Positions 53,631 through 61,975 of a DNA stretch of 64,000 nt are shown here, piece after piece. The translations under genes were made by a program, and so were the position numbers. Position 1 is the stretch's first letter. Each line of letters starts with the position of its first letter. This stretch comes from Streptomyces sp. YIM 121038 (lineage in GTDB: Bacteria; Actinomycetota; Actinomycetes; Streptomycetales; Streptomycetaceae): NCBI RefSeq assembly GCF_006088715.1, contig NZ_CP030771.1, positions 7,686,001 through 7,750,000 on the forward strand, in the 5' to 3' direction. Under the pieces are notes generated by a model. It ran no database searches. It worked only from the letters and a program-made list of their open reading frames with translations, and had not been told where the DNA came from.

Positions 53631-53845
53631 AATCTTCTCCGGCTTCACAAGGTGAGGGCGCGCTCGGCGGAGGGTGACGGGAGTCCGACCCCGCGCGGTC
53701 GTGGGCGGGTGGCCCTCAGGTTCTTGAAGCGACGCGGCGCGACGCGCCCGGGGCGCGCAAAGGTGCGACGGGGCCTTGCGCGGGCCCGTACGGTGGGTCA
53801 TGCCGAACGGTCGGTCGCCCCCTGCCCCGGGGGCCCCGTGCGCCG

Positions 53846-53865
53846 CGTTGATCGAACGTTGATCG
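53846..53865. repeat. Direct repeat upstream of whiB-like gene
   Basis: CGTTGATCG occurs at 53846 and 53857, 11 bases apart, about one DNA turn, 32-51 bp before the start codon. It may be a regulator or sigma factor contact. Confidence 0.45.
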
Positions 53866-53896
53866 GTTGTTTCGCGCTTTCGTCCACGATCGTTGC

Positions 53897-54157
53897 ATGC
53901 ACATTGACACCACGGTGACCGAAGCCGAACTGGCCTGGCAGGAGCAGGCGCTGTGCGCGCAGACCGGACCCGACTTCTTCTTCCCCGACCCCGGCAGCTC
54001 GGTGCGTGAGGCGAAGCGCATCTGCCGCCTGTGCGACATGCGCTCCGCCTGCCTCGCGTACGCGCTGGACAACGACGAGCGGTTCGGCGTCTGGGGCGGG
54101 CTCTCCGAGAAGGAACGGCAGAGCCTGCGGCGCGAGAGGGTCTCGCGCACCGCTTGA
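53897..54157 (+). CDS. WhiB-family iron-sulfur transcription regulator
   Basis: An 86-residue Wbl protein. Four cysteines (20, 43, 46, 52) in a C-X22-C-X2-C-X5-C pattern bind a [4Fe-4S] cluster; the GVWGG turn is at 64-68, followed by a basic tail EKERQSLRRERV for DNA contact. AWQEQALCAQT and NDERFGVWGGLSE are closest to WhiB itself rather than WblC or WblE. The ATG at 53897 is used; an ATG at 53867 would add 10 residues including another Cys. It would act with a sigma factor. Divergent from the glucanase gene. Confidence 0.9.
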   Translation: MHIDTTVTEAELAWQEQALCAQTGPDFFFPDPGSSVREAKRICRLCDMRSACLAYALDNDERFGVWGGLSEKERQSLRRERVSRTA

Positions 54158-54196
54158 GCGCCCGGCCGCGGCCCGCCCCGCCGCGGCCGCGGCTCG

Positions 54197-56668
54197 TCAG
54201 CCGTACGTGACCGTGAACCGCGCCGTCCCCGCGGGCACGTGCACGTCGTCGCCCGCGACCGGCAGGGCGCGCCCGTCCGCCGTGGCCGCCCGCACCGGGC
54301 CGAACCGGCACGGATAGACGTACCGCACGCCCTGCGGCGCGTCGGTGACGTCCACGGTCACCGTGCGCTCGCCCGCGTCGTGCGCGAGCCGGTAGCCGAA
54401 GGGGGCGCCGAACAGCGTCGGCGCCGCCCCGACCGCCACCGCCGCGCCGTCCGGCACCCAGTGCGGGCGCACGCCCGGCGCCACGTACACATGCGGGTCG
54501 CGGTCCTCGTCCGCCTCGAAGAAGAGGATGTCGCGGACGAGCAGCAGATACTCCGCCGCCGCCCAGCCGTGCGGAATGTCGCCCATGTACCAGTGGCGGT
54601 ACGGCACCTCGCCGTAGTCGGAGGCGATGGGGAAGGCGTGCTGCTCGTTCCAGGCGCCGAGCGCCACCGCCCGGCCCTCGGCGCGCGGCGAGGCGGCGGC
54701 CACGGTCCAGCCGAGCAGCGCGTCCATCCGCGCCGGATCCCCGGCGAGCAGATAGGCGTGCGCCAGCTGCATCGTCAGATACGGCCCGTACGCGTTCCAC
54801 GCCGCCTCGTGCCGGAAGCCGCCGGTGACGAAGCGCGCGTACATCGTGTCGAGGGTCCAGCGCGCCGCCCGGTCGACGTCGCCGCCCAGCTTGTCGCCCA
54901 TGTGCAGCCGCAGCGGATGGAAGTACGCCGCCGCGCCGATCATCGTCGAGTCGAGCCGCCCCACGTCACCCGGCCCGGTCGGGATGTACGTCTCCCAGTC
55001 GCCGCGCCGCCGCTGCTCGGCCAGGACCCAGCGGATCGAGGCCGCCGTGGCCCGCTTCAGGTCGTCGAAAGCGGCCCACAGCTCGGCCGCCTCGGGAGTG
55101 CCGAGGCGCTCGGCGAGCCGGGCCGCCTCGTAGAGGCCCGCCAGACCCCACAGGTCGTCCCAGTAGTGCGGTTTGTCCCGCTCGCCGAGGTGCTCCGCGC
55201 TCCAGCCGCTGTGCAGCAGGCCGTACGCGTCCCGGTTGTCGCGCAGCCAGCGCGCGGCGTCGACGACGTAGGGCGCGTACAGCTTCGCCCCGAACGCGGC
55301 GTCGCGGCCGCGCGTGCGGTCGAAGCGGCCGATCGCCCACAGCGCCTGGCCGTTGCTGTCCCACTCGCGGTCGTCCTTCTCGTGCGGGCCGCCGTAGAAG
55401 CCGTACTCGGCGCACGGCCCGATCCGGCCCGTGCCGCGGTTGAACCGCAGCGGATAGTGCGTGCCCAGCTGGCGCTCCGCGAGAGCCGTGTCGCCCACCA
55501 GCGAGCACGCCGTGGCCTCCACCGACGAGTCGCGGATCCAGAACGAGTCGTACACCGTCGGGCCGGGATGGATCTCCCCGTGGTCGGAGAGCACGAGCAG
55601 CTGCGCCCGGCACTGCCGGAACCGGTCCGCCAGATGCGCCACGGGCTCCGGCAGCTCGGGTCGCACGCCCTGGCCGAGGAGCTTCGCCGCCCAGAACGCC
55701 CGGTTCGCCTGCTCCAGCTCCGCGGCGGGCGTCGCGCGCAGCTCCGCCAGGTCGTCAGCGCCGCTGTACAGATCGACCGGAAGCCGCACGTCAAGGGCGA
55801 ACACCTCGTCGTCCGCGACCCGGAACGGCCACGCGAACGCCGCGCTGCACAACCCCGCCACCTGGTCCTGCGCCTGGAGCGCCGCGTTGAGCTTGCCGCC
55901 GGTGACCAGGTCGTGGAAGGGGCTGCGGACCAGATACGCCCCGGGGTCGGTCGTGAAGTCCGGGTTGCCGTACACGCCGTAGTGCTCCGGCGGGGCGTCG
56001 AACACCGGGCCCCAGCCGCTGTTGGTCTCCACCCGCGCCTCGTCCGGCAGGTACCGCAGGAACGTCAGGCGCCGGTCGGTGAGCTGCTCGCCGCGCCGGT
56101 CGTGCCGCTGGAACCCGCTCGGGCCCGCGGGCAGCACGGCCGCGCACAGCCAGCCCTCGCGGGGGCGCCCGTCCTGGCTGCGCACCGCGAGCCGGGTCAC
56201 CGCCAGGTCCCGCCGGCGCGCGCCGACCGCGGTGGCGAACGTCCGCTGCGCGTACGCGACGCCGTCCGCCGAGCGGAACTCCGTCACCACCACGGGCAGG
56301 TGCGGCGCCTCGACGCGCTGCTCCACCGTGCCGCCCCCGGCCAGCTGCGGCAGCCGCACGGCGCCCGCCGCCGGGTCGTACAGGAAGAAGGCCAGACAGT
56401 ACTTGTCGTAGACCGGCTCGATCTCGCCCGCCTGGCCGACCAGGGACTCCTGGCGGTGGTCCTTCACCCCCACCATGTGCCAGTAGCGGTACAGGGCGTT
56501 GGAGGCGAAGGCGGCCTCCTTCGACGCGTACGTGCCCTGGTCGAAGTCGTCGCTCCAGCGCCGGAACGCGGCCTGTGCCCACCACGGCACGGGGTGGGGC
56601 ACCCGGGCCCGGTCCGCCCAGCCGCGCCACATGACCTCGTAGAACATCCACTCGTGTGTCTGTGCCAC
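54197..56668 (-). CDS. Six-hairpin glycosidase-like protein
   Basis: An 823-residue cytoplasmic protein (no signal seen). The N-terminal third is likely a beta-sandwich; from about residue 330 comes an alpha/alpha-toroid with VYDSFWIRDSSVEAT, CAEYGFYGGPHEKDDREWDSNGQALWAIGRF and SDYGEVPYRHWYMGDIPHGWAAAEYLL, typical of GH15/GH94-like six-hairpin glycosidases. DREWDSNGQ and the aromatic-rich segments look like a sugar-binding cleft. The start is GTG at 56668. No transporter or regulator adjoins. The precise family and substrate are not clear from reading alone. Confidence 0.65.
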   Translation of the reverse strand: MAQTHEWMFYEVMWRGWADRARVPHPVPWWAQAAFRRWSDDFDQGTYASKEAAFASNALYRYWHMVGVKDHRQESLVGQAGEIEPVYDKYCLAFFLYDPAAGAVRLPQLAGGGTVEQRVEAPHLPVVVTEFRSADGVAYAQRTFATAVGARRRDLAVTRLAVRSQDGRPREGWLCAAVLPAGPSGFQRHDRRGEQLTDRRLTFLRYLPDEARVETNSGWGPVFDAPPEHYGVYGNPDFTTDPGAYLVRSPFHDLVTGGKLNAALQAQDQVAGLCSAAFAWPFRVADDEVFALDVRLPVDLYSGADDLAELRATPAAELEQANRAFWAAKLLGQGVRPELPEPVAHLADRFRQCRAQLLVLSDHGEIHPGPTVYDSFWIRDSSVEATACSLVGDTALAERQLGTHYPLRFNRGTGRIGPCAEYGFYGGPHEKDDREWDSNGQALWAIGRFDRTRGRDAAFGAKLYAPYVVDAARWLRDNRDAYGLLHSGWSAEHLGERDKPHYWDDLWGLAGLYEAARLAERLGTPEAAELWAAFDDLKRATAASIRWVLAEQRRRGDWETYIPTGPGDVGRLDSTMIGAAAYFHPLRLHMGDKLGGDVDRAARWTLDTMYARFVTGGFRHEAAWNAYGPYLTMQLAHAYLLAGDPARMDALLGWTVAAASPRAEGRAVALGAWNEQHAFPIASDYGEVPYRHWYMGDIPHGWAAAEYLLLVRDILFFEADEDRDPHVYVAPGVRPHWVPDGAAVAVGAAPTLFGAPFGYRLAHDAGERTVTVDVTDAPQGVRYVYPCRFGPVRAATADGRALPVAGDDVHVPAGTARFTVTYG

Positions 56669-56889
56669 GCCTTTCCACCCCCAGGGGCCGACGATGTGCC
56701 CGAGCGCTCCGCCGGAGTCACCGCGACGGGCCCGGGCCGTCTTGCGCCCGCGGATCCGTCGTGGCCGGTCGCGCAGCTCCCCGCGGCTGCCTCCAAGGGT
56801 CCGCTCAGGGTCTGTCCGCCCACCATGGCACCGCTTCCGTGGGCCGTAAATCGCTACGTCCGGCCGGGCCCGGCGGGCAGAATCGGCGC

Positions 56890-59800
56890 ATGGCTCGCCC
56901 TGATCCGGCCGCTGCGGCCGCCCGTCTGCTCGCCGACCTCGACCCGCTGCCGTACCCGGAACGGATGCGGCGGCTCGCCCGCGTCGGGCAGGCGCGCCGC
57001 GGCGAGGTCCGGGAGTGGCTCCCGGCCCTGGAGGGCGGCGCGGCCGCGCCCGGGCCCGGCCGCCGCTGGGGCCGCGCCCGGCGGGAGCGCGACGGCACGG
57101 ACCGGTTCGTGCCCGGCCGCGCCCACGAACGCGGCGTCGCGGTGCTGCTCGCCTCGGTCACCGGGGACACCGCGTGGATCGCGGCCCGCCTCGCCGACCC
57201 CGACGCGTTCGTCCGCGGCCACGCCCTGCGCGCCGCCGACGCCGTGGGCGTGCCCGACGCCGCCTTCGAGGCCGCGCTCACCGACGCCCCCCGGGCCGTG
57301 CGCCGCGCCCTGCTGCGCGCGCTCGCCGCCGGGCGCCGCACCGCCCTCGCCGACCGGCTCGTCGACGGCGTCCGGCGGGACTGGGGCGACGCCGAGGCGG
57401 CCCGGTTGCTGCCCGGCTGCTCCGACGACGTGGTGGCCCGCCTGCTGCCCGAAGTCCTGTACGCCGTACGCGCCTTGACCGCCCTTGCCAAGCGGCACCA
57501 CGGCGTCCTGCTCGACGTCGTCACGCGCGAGCTCGCCGCCGCGCCCGACGTCCTGCGCGACGCCTGCTGGGAGCGGTGCGGGGCGGCCCTCGCGGCGGGC
57601 GCGGAGCACGATCCGCTGCGCGCCCTCGACCTTCTGGAGCGGTACGCGCCGAGCAGCTTCCCCAGCCAACTCCTGCCCCGCGTCGGGGTGTTCGCCGCCG
57701 TCGCGCCCGACCGGGTGCTGCGTCTCCTCGCCGGCGAGTGGGGTGCGGTGCTCCGCCGCAGCGGCCGCCTCACCCGGTCCGTGCTGCGCCGCCTCGCCCG
57801 GCACGGCGGCCCCGGCCTCACCGCCTACGCCCGTTCCGTCGCCGACGACTCCGCCGCCCTCACCCAGCTGCTCGCCGCGCACCCGCCCGCCGCCCGGCCT
57901 GCGCTGTACGCGGCCGCCGTCGAGGGCCGCGGGCCCGGGGCCGCCACCGTCGACAGCGGCCTGTGGGACGTCCTGCCGCGCCGTGCCGCCGCCGACGAGG
58001 CCCGCCGCGTCGCCGCCCGCGCCCGCGCGGAGGGCGCGTACTGGACCACCGTGCTCGCCGCCGAGTCCCATCTGCCGTGCGCGGAGGTCCGCGAGCGCCT
58101 CGTCGCCGCAACCCGCCGCCCCGTCGCCGACGACCGCGCCGAGGCCTGGCCGTTCCTCGTCCGCAACGCGGCCCGCTCCCGCGACGCGGCCGAAGTCTCC
58201 CTCGTCGTACGGGACATGGCCGAGCGCCTCGCCAACGAGCAGGACCCGGTGCGCGCCGAGGCGCTGTACGCGCTCTCCACCGTGCGGCCCGCGCTGTTCG
58301 ATCCCGGCGCCGTGGAGCGTCTGGACCGGATCGCCGCCGACGCCGTGGCCGCGCGCGACTGCTCGTACGACACCAGGGACGCGCTCGGCTCCCTCGCGCT
58401 CGCCGTGCTCCGCGAGCACGCGGGCAACCCCCGCACCGAGTTGGTGGGGTGGGGGCTGCGCACCCTCACCCTCCTCACCGGCAGCACCGGACGCGCCGAC
58501 TTCGGGCGGCTCGACCGGGCGCTGCGGCGCGGCCAGGAACACGCGGTGTACGAGGCGCTGCGACCCTGGATCGAGGCGGGCGCGGAGAAGGCCGACTACG
58601 GCCTGGCGTTCGCGCTCGCCCGTGCCGTGGGGCGCCGCGCGCGGGGCATGGCCGCGCTCCAGGACCTGCTGTGGCGGGCGATCCTGCGCGGTGACAACCC
58701 CACGGCGGCCACGGCGATCGGCCTGTGGCTCGATGCGGCGCCGACCCCGGCCGAGCGCGACGACCGCGTGGCGCGCGTCCTCGCCCGGGAGCCCTCGGCG
58801 GCCGCCCTCGACCCCGTGCGCACCGTCCTCACCCACCGCCGCACCGACCTGCTCGACCCGCTGCTCGGTGCGCGGCCGCCGTACGGCCGCTTCCTCACCC
58901 CGGGGTCCGCCTGGACGCTGCCCGCCGCGCCCGGGGTCGTGCGGCGCTGGACGGCCCGGCAACAGGAGGCGTGGGCACGGCAGTTGGGGGCCGCCGTGGC
59001 CGACGAGAAGCTGCCGCTCGCGGAGCGCGCCGCCGCGCTCGCCCGCGGCGCGGCCGTGCCCGGCGCCGGGGCCGACCTCGCCCGGCAGTGGAGCGCTGCC
59101 GCCGACGTCCGCCTCGGTGAGGCGGGCCTCGCCGCGCTCGCCCACACGGACCGGCCCGGCGACGCCGTGCCCGCGCTGCTCGCGCACGCGGGCGACGAGC
59201 GGGCACGGGTCGCGGTGTACGCGGCGGGCCGGGCCTCCCGGTACGCGGCGCCTTCGCTCCTCGCCGGGCCGCTGCGCGAGGTCCTCACCGGGCCCGGAGT
59301 CAAGGTCACCAGCCGTAAGGAGGCCGCCCGGCTCGTGGCCGCCCGCCTTCCCGCGGCGACGGCGGCGAGCCTGCTGCGCGAGGCGTACCGGGCGCCGGGC
59401 GCCCACCCGGACGTGCGGGCCGCGTGCGTGGCGTCCTGCGGCGGGCTGCTCGGCGAGGCGCCCGCGGGGGAGCTGCTCGCCGACGCCGCGCGGGGCGAGC
59501 CCGCGTCGCGGTTCGCCGTCCTGCGGATGTCGCCCCTGGACGTCGCGCCCGCGCACCGGGAGCGGTACGCGAACCTCGTGTGCGACGTGGGTGCGGCCGA
59601 CGACGCCGAGGCGGCGGTCCTGGCCTTCGGCGTCCTGCCCCGGTGGGCGCCGTGGTCGGCCGGGGCCGCGGAGGTGCTCGGCGCGGCCTGCGCGGATCTG
59701 GCGCGGGGCCGGGCCGTGTGGCAGGCGGCCGCGGACGGCCTGGTCACGGCGGCGGTCACGGCCCTCCGCGGCGACGAGGCGCTGTGCGGGGCGCTCGCCT

Positions 59801-60312
59801 CGCTGGCCGCCGTGCCCGGGGAGGCGGGGCTCGGGGCCCGGCGGCGGGTCGAGCACGTGGTCGCGCGGCTCGTGGTGCGGCAGGGGGCGGCGGGGCGGTC
59901 GGTGGCCCGGCGCGCGGGTGAACTCCTCACTTCCTACGAGGACTTCAGGCCGCAGGCCGTGCGGCTGCTGGTGGCCGCGGTGGAGGTCGGTGGGGCGCGG
60001 GTGGGGCCGGACCTGGAGCGGGTCGCGGAGCTGCACGAGGGGAGGCCCGTCCTAGCCGGGGCGACCGCGCGGGCTCTGGCGGAGCGCCTGGCCGGAGTGG
60101 ACGCCTCCCTCGCCGGGGCGGCCCTGCTGCCCGTGGCCCGGGCCCTCGCCGCGGGACCCGGCACCGCCCGGCCCCTCTTCGCCGTCTCCCTCGCCCAGAC
60201 CCTGGGCTCCCGCACGGGCTGGCCCGCACCGTGGCGCGACCTCCTCACGGACCTGCGCCACCACGCCCTCCCCGACACCAGGGACGCGGCGCTGGCGGTG
60301 ACCTTGCCATAG
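56890..60312 (+). CDS. Large HEAT-repeat-like protein of unknown function
   Basis: A 1140-residue, very Ala/Arg/Leu-rich helical protein, probably cytoplasmic. It is built from irregular helix pairs such as DPDAFVRGHALRAADAVGV and DPVRAEALYALSTVRP, consistent with HEAT or Armadillo-like solenoids along the whole length. There is no recognisable enzyme motif or membrane segment. The ATG at 56890 gives MARPDPAAAAARLLADL. It stands alone, divergent from the glycosidase-like gene. Similar proteins occur in many Streptomyces; role unknown, perhaps a scaffold. Confidence 0.75.
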   Translation: MARPDPAAAAARLLADLDPLPYPERMRRLARVGQARRGEVREWLPALEGGAAAPGPGRRWGRARRERDGTDRFVPGRAHERGVAVLLASVTGDTAWIAARLADPDAFVRGHALRAADAVGVPDAAFEAALTDAPRAVRRALLRALAAGRRTALADRLVDGVRRDWGDAEAARLLPGCSDDVVARLLPEVLYAVRALTALAKRHHGVLLDVVTRELAAAPDVLRDACWERCGAALAAGAEHDPLRALDLLERYAPSSFPSQLLPRVGVFAAVAPDRVLRLLAGEWGAVLRRSGRLTRSVLRRLARHGGPGLTAYARSVADDSAALTQLLAAHPPAARPALYAAAVEGRGPGAATVDSGLWDVLPRRAAADEARRVAARARAEGAYWTTVLAAESHLPCAEVRERLVAATRRPVADDRAEAWPFLVRNAARSRDAAEVSLVVRDMAERLANEQDPVRAEALYALSTVRPALFDPGAVERLDRIAADAVAARDCSYDTRDALGSLALAVLREHAGNPRTELVGWGLRTLTLLTGSTGRADFGRLDRALRRGQEHAVYEALRPWIEAGAEKADYGLAFALARAVGRRARGMAALQDLLWRAILRGDNPTAATAIGLWLDAAPTPAERDDRVARVLAREPSAAALDPVRTVLTHRRTDLLDPLLGARPPYGRFLTPGSAWTLPAAPGVVRRWTARQQEAWARQLGAAVADEKLPLAERAAALARGAAVPGAGADLARQWSAAADVRLGEAGLAALAHTDRPGDAVPALLAHAGDERARVAVYAAGRASRYAAPSLLAGPLREVLTGPGVKVTSRKEAARLVAARLPAATAASLLREAYRAPGAHPDVRAACVASCGGLLGEAPAGELLADAARGEPASRFAVLRMSPLDVAPAHRERYANLVCDVGAADDAEAAVLAFGVLPRWAPWSAGAAEVLGAACADLARGRAVWQAAADGLVTAAVTALRGDEALCGALASLAAVPGEAGLGARRRVEHVVARLVVRQGAAGRSVARRAGELLTSYEDFRPQAVRLLVAAVEVGGARVGPDLERVAELHEGRPVLAGATARALAERLAGVDASLAGAALLPVARALAAGPGTARPLFAVSLAQTLGSRTGWPAPWRDLLTDLRHHALPDTRDAALAVTLP

Positions 60313-60860
60313 CCGCGCCGGGGGCCCGGCGGACCCGGGGGCGCGCCGTGGCTGCCCACCGCGGGCCCGGCGGACCTGGGGCCCACGCCTTGGCCTCCCA
60401 CTGCGGGCCTGGGGCTGCGCCGTGGCTGCCCACTGCGGGACGGCACCTGGGGCTGCGCCCCTGCCCTCCAGGTGGGGGGCGGCACCGGAGGCCGCCCCTG
60501 ACGCTTGGCCCCTGCTTCAACGGTTGCTCGGCACCTGGGGCTGTGCCCACCCGTCCCGCCCCGCGGGACGATTGCCCACAGCGGGGGCACACGGTCCGGC
60601 CCACCCGCCCCGGGCCGACGCCGGGGCCGCTTCCCGCAGCCGGGGCGGCCCCACCCACCGGCCCCCCGGCCCAGCGCCGGGGACGGCTCCTGCGCCGCGG
60701 CAGGGGTGGTCCCGCCCACCCACCACCACCGGGGCACGGGGACGGTGTCACCCGCAGCGCGGAGCGTCGGGGCCGGGCCCGCGGGGCTGGGGCGGTACGG
60801 GTGGGCGGGTGGGGAAGAGGGCCCGGCGCGGTAGCGGTAGGGCTGGTGGCCGGGCCGGTC
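60313..60860. other. Gene-free GC-rich region with degenerate repeats
   Basis: In 548 bp between convergent genes no reading frame has protein-like character. The text repeats variants of GCCGTGGCTGCCCACTGCGG (60345-60440), GCACCTGGGGCTGCGCC (60445-60460 and 60530-60545) and GCCCACCCGCCC. It resembles clusters of small dispersed Streptomyces intergenic elements and contains the hairpin at 60540. Confidence 0.6.
60540..60582. terminator. Nested hairpin element between convergent genes
   Basis: GTCCCGC-CCC-GCGGGAC forms a 7-bp inner stem (60553-60569), flanked by GCTGTG (60540) and CACAGC (60577) that can pair as an outer stem. It may end transcription from either side. The whole unit resembles a dispersed Streptomyces intergenic element (from memory). 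Confidence 0.55.
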
Positions 60861-61847
60861 TCAGGCCTGGGCCTTGGCTCCGGCCCTGGCGTCGATGCGT
60901 GCCTGGCGGGCCGCGAGGCGCTCGTCGAAGCGCCGCGCCTCCCCGTCGAGCCCGTCGAGGAAGAGCCCGAGCTCCTCCTGGGCCCGCGCCCCCTCCGGGC
61001 CGAGTCCGGGGATGCTCATGATCTTGAGGAAGCGGAGGACGGGCTGCAGCACGTCGTCGTGGTGGATGCGGAGGTTGTACACCCCGCCGATGGCCATCTT
61101 CGCGGCGGCCCGCTCGAAGCCGGGAATGCCGTGCCCGGGCATGCGGAAGCCGACGACCACGTCCCGTACGGCCATCATCGTGGCGTCCGGCGCGAGGTCG
61201 AAGGCGGCCCTGAGGAGGTTGCGGTAGAAGACCATGTGCAGGTTCTCGTCGGTGGCGATGCGCGCCAGCATCCGGTCGCAGACCGGGTCGCCCGACTGGT
61301 GCCCGGTGTTGCGGTGGGAGATGCGGGTGGCCAGCTCCTGGAAGGCCACGTACGCGACCGAGTGAAGCATCGAGTGCCGGTTGTCGGACTCGAACCCCTC
61401 GCTCATGTGTGCCATACGGAAACGTTCCAGCTCGTCCGGGTCCACCGCGCGGGAGGCGAGGAGGTAGTCCCGCATCACGATGCCGTGGCGGCCCTCCTCG
61501 GCTGTCCAGCGGTGCACCCAGGTGCCCCAGGCCCCGTCCCGCCCGAAGAGCGTGGCGATCTCGTGGTGGTAGCTCGGAAGGTTGTCCTCGGTGAGGAGGT
61601 TGACGACGAGGGCGATGCGCCCGACGTCGGTGACGGGCGACTGTCCGAGCGCCCAGGCCTCGCCGTCCTCGAACTGGCCGGGGAAGTTCCGCGCGTCGGA
61701 GAACGGCACGTACTCGTGCGGCATCCAGTCCTTGGCGACCTTCAGATGGCGGTTGAGCTCCTGCTCGACCACTTCCTCCAGCGCGTACAGCAACCGGGCG
61801 TCGGTCCAGGTGTCCGGGCTGCCGAGGTGGGGAGAAGTGAGCGTCAC
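60861..61847 (-). CDS. Acyl-ACP desaturase (diiron)
   Basis: A 328-residue soluble diiron desaturase of the acyl-[acyl-carrier-protein] type (DesA1/DesA2-like), which adds a double bond to fatty acids. Diiron ligands are visible in EEVVEQE, LTEDNLPSYHHE (Glu87, His94 region), TAEEGRHG (Glu117/118, His121) and ATDENLHMVFYRNL. The start GTG at 61847 follows CTGGAG. It is preceded by a PucR-type regulator gene on the same strand and by a CGTAGGTTA palindrome, so expression is probably tuned to lipid state. Confidence 0.93.
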   Translation of the reverse strand: MTLTSPHLGSPDTWTDARLLYALEEVVEQELNRHLKVAKDWMPHEYVPFSDARNFPGQFEDGEAWALGQSPVTDVGRIALVVNLLTEDNLPSYHHEIATLFGRDGAWGTWVHRWTAEEGRHGIVMRDYLLASRAVDPDELERFRMAHMSEGFESDNRHSMLHSVAYVAFQELATRISHRNTGHQSGDPVCDRMLARIATDENLHMVFYRNLLRAAFDLAPDATMMAVRDVVVGFRMPGHGIPGFERAAAKMAIGGVYNLRIHHDDVLQPVLRFLKIMSIPGLGPEGARAQEELGLFLDGLDGEARRFDERLAARQARIDARAGAKAQA

Positions 61848-61910
61848 GAGTGCTCCAGGGGGAGGGGGAGGGGGACGGAAGGGGGGGGCGGCACGGGGTG
61901 CCGCGAGGGG

Positions 61911-61948
61911 GTTACCTACGGCATCGTAGGTTACGTTCCCGTAGGTTA
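61911..61948. promoter_or_regulatory. CGTAGGTTA palindrome plus third half-site, upstream of desaturase
   Basis: GTTACCTACG-GCAT-CGTAGGTTAC (61911-61934) is a palindrome with one mismatch; a third half-site CGTAGGTTA follows at 61940. It lies 64-101 bp upstream of the desaturase start in the 128-bp gap. It is the clearest operator in this part; the binding protein is likely a lipid-responsive regulator, not necessarily the adjacent PucR-type one. Confidence 0.8.
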
Positions 61949-61975
61949 AACCCGCAGTAAAGAGTGACGGTGGTC

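Larger units (their letters stand above)
53432..53896. other. Divergent regulatory region of GH64 and whiB-like genes
   Basis: No gene is credible in this 465 bp between two divergent genes. It holds the palindrome at 53615, a GC-rich middle with many GCGCGACGCG-like blocks, and a less GC-rich promoter-like part with direct repeats just before the whiB-like gene. Confidence 0.6.
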
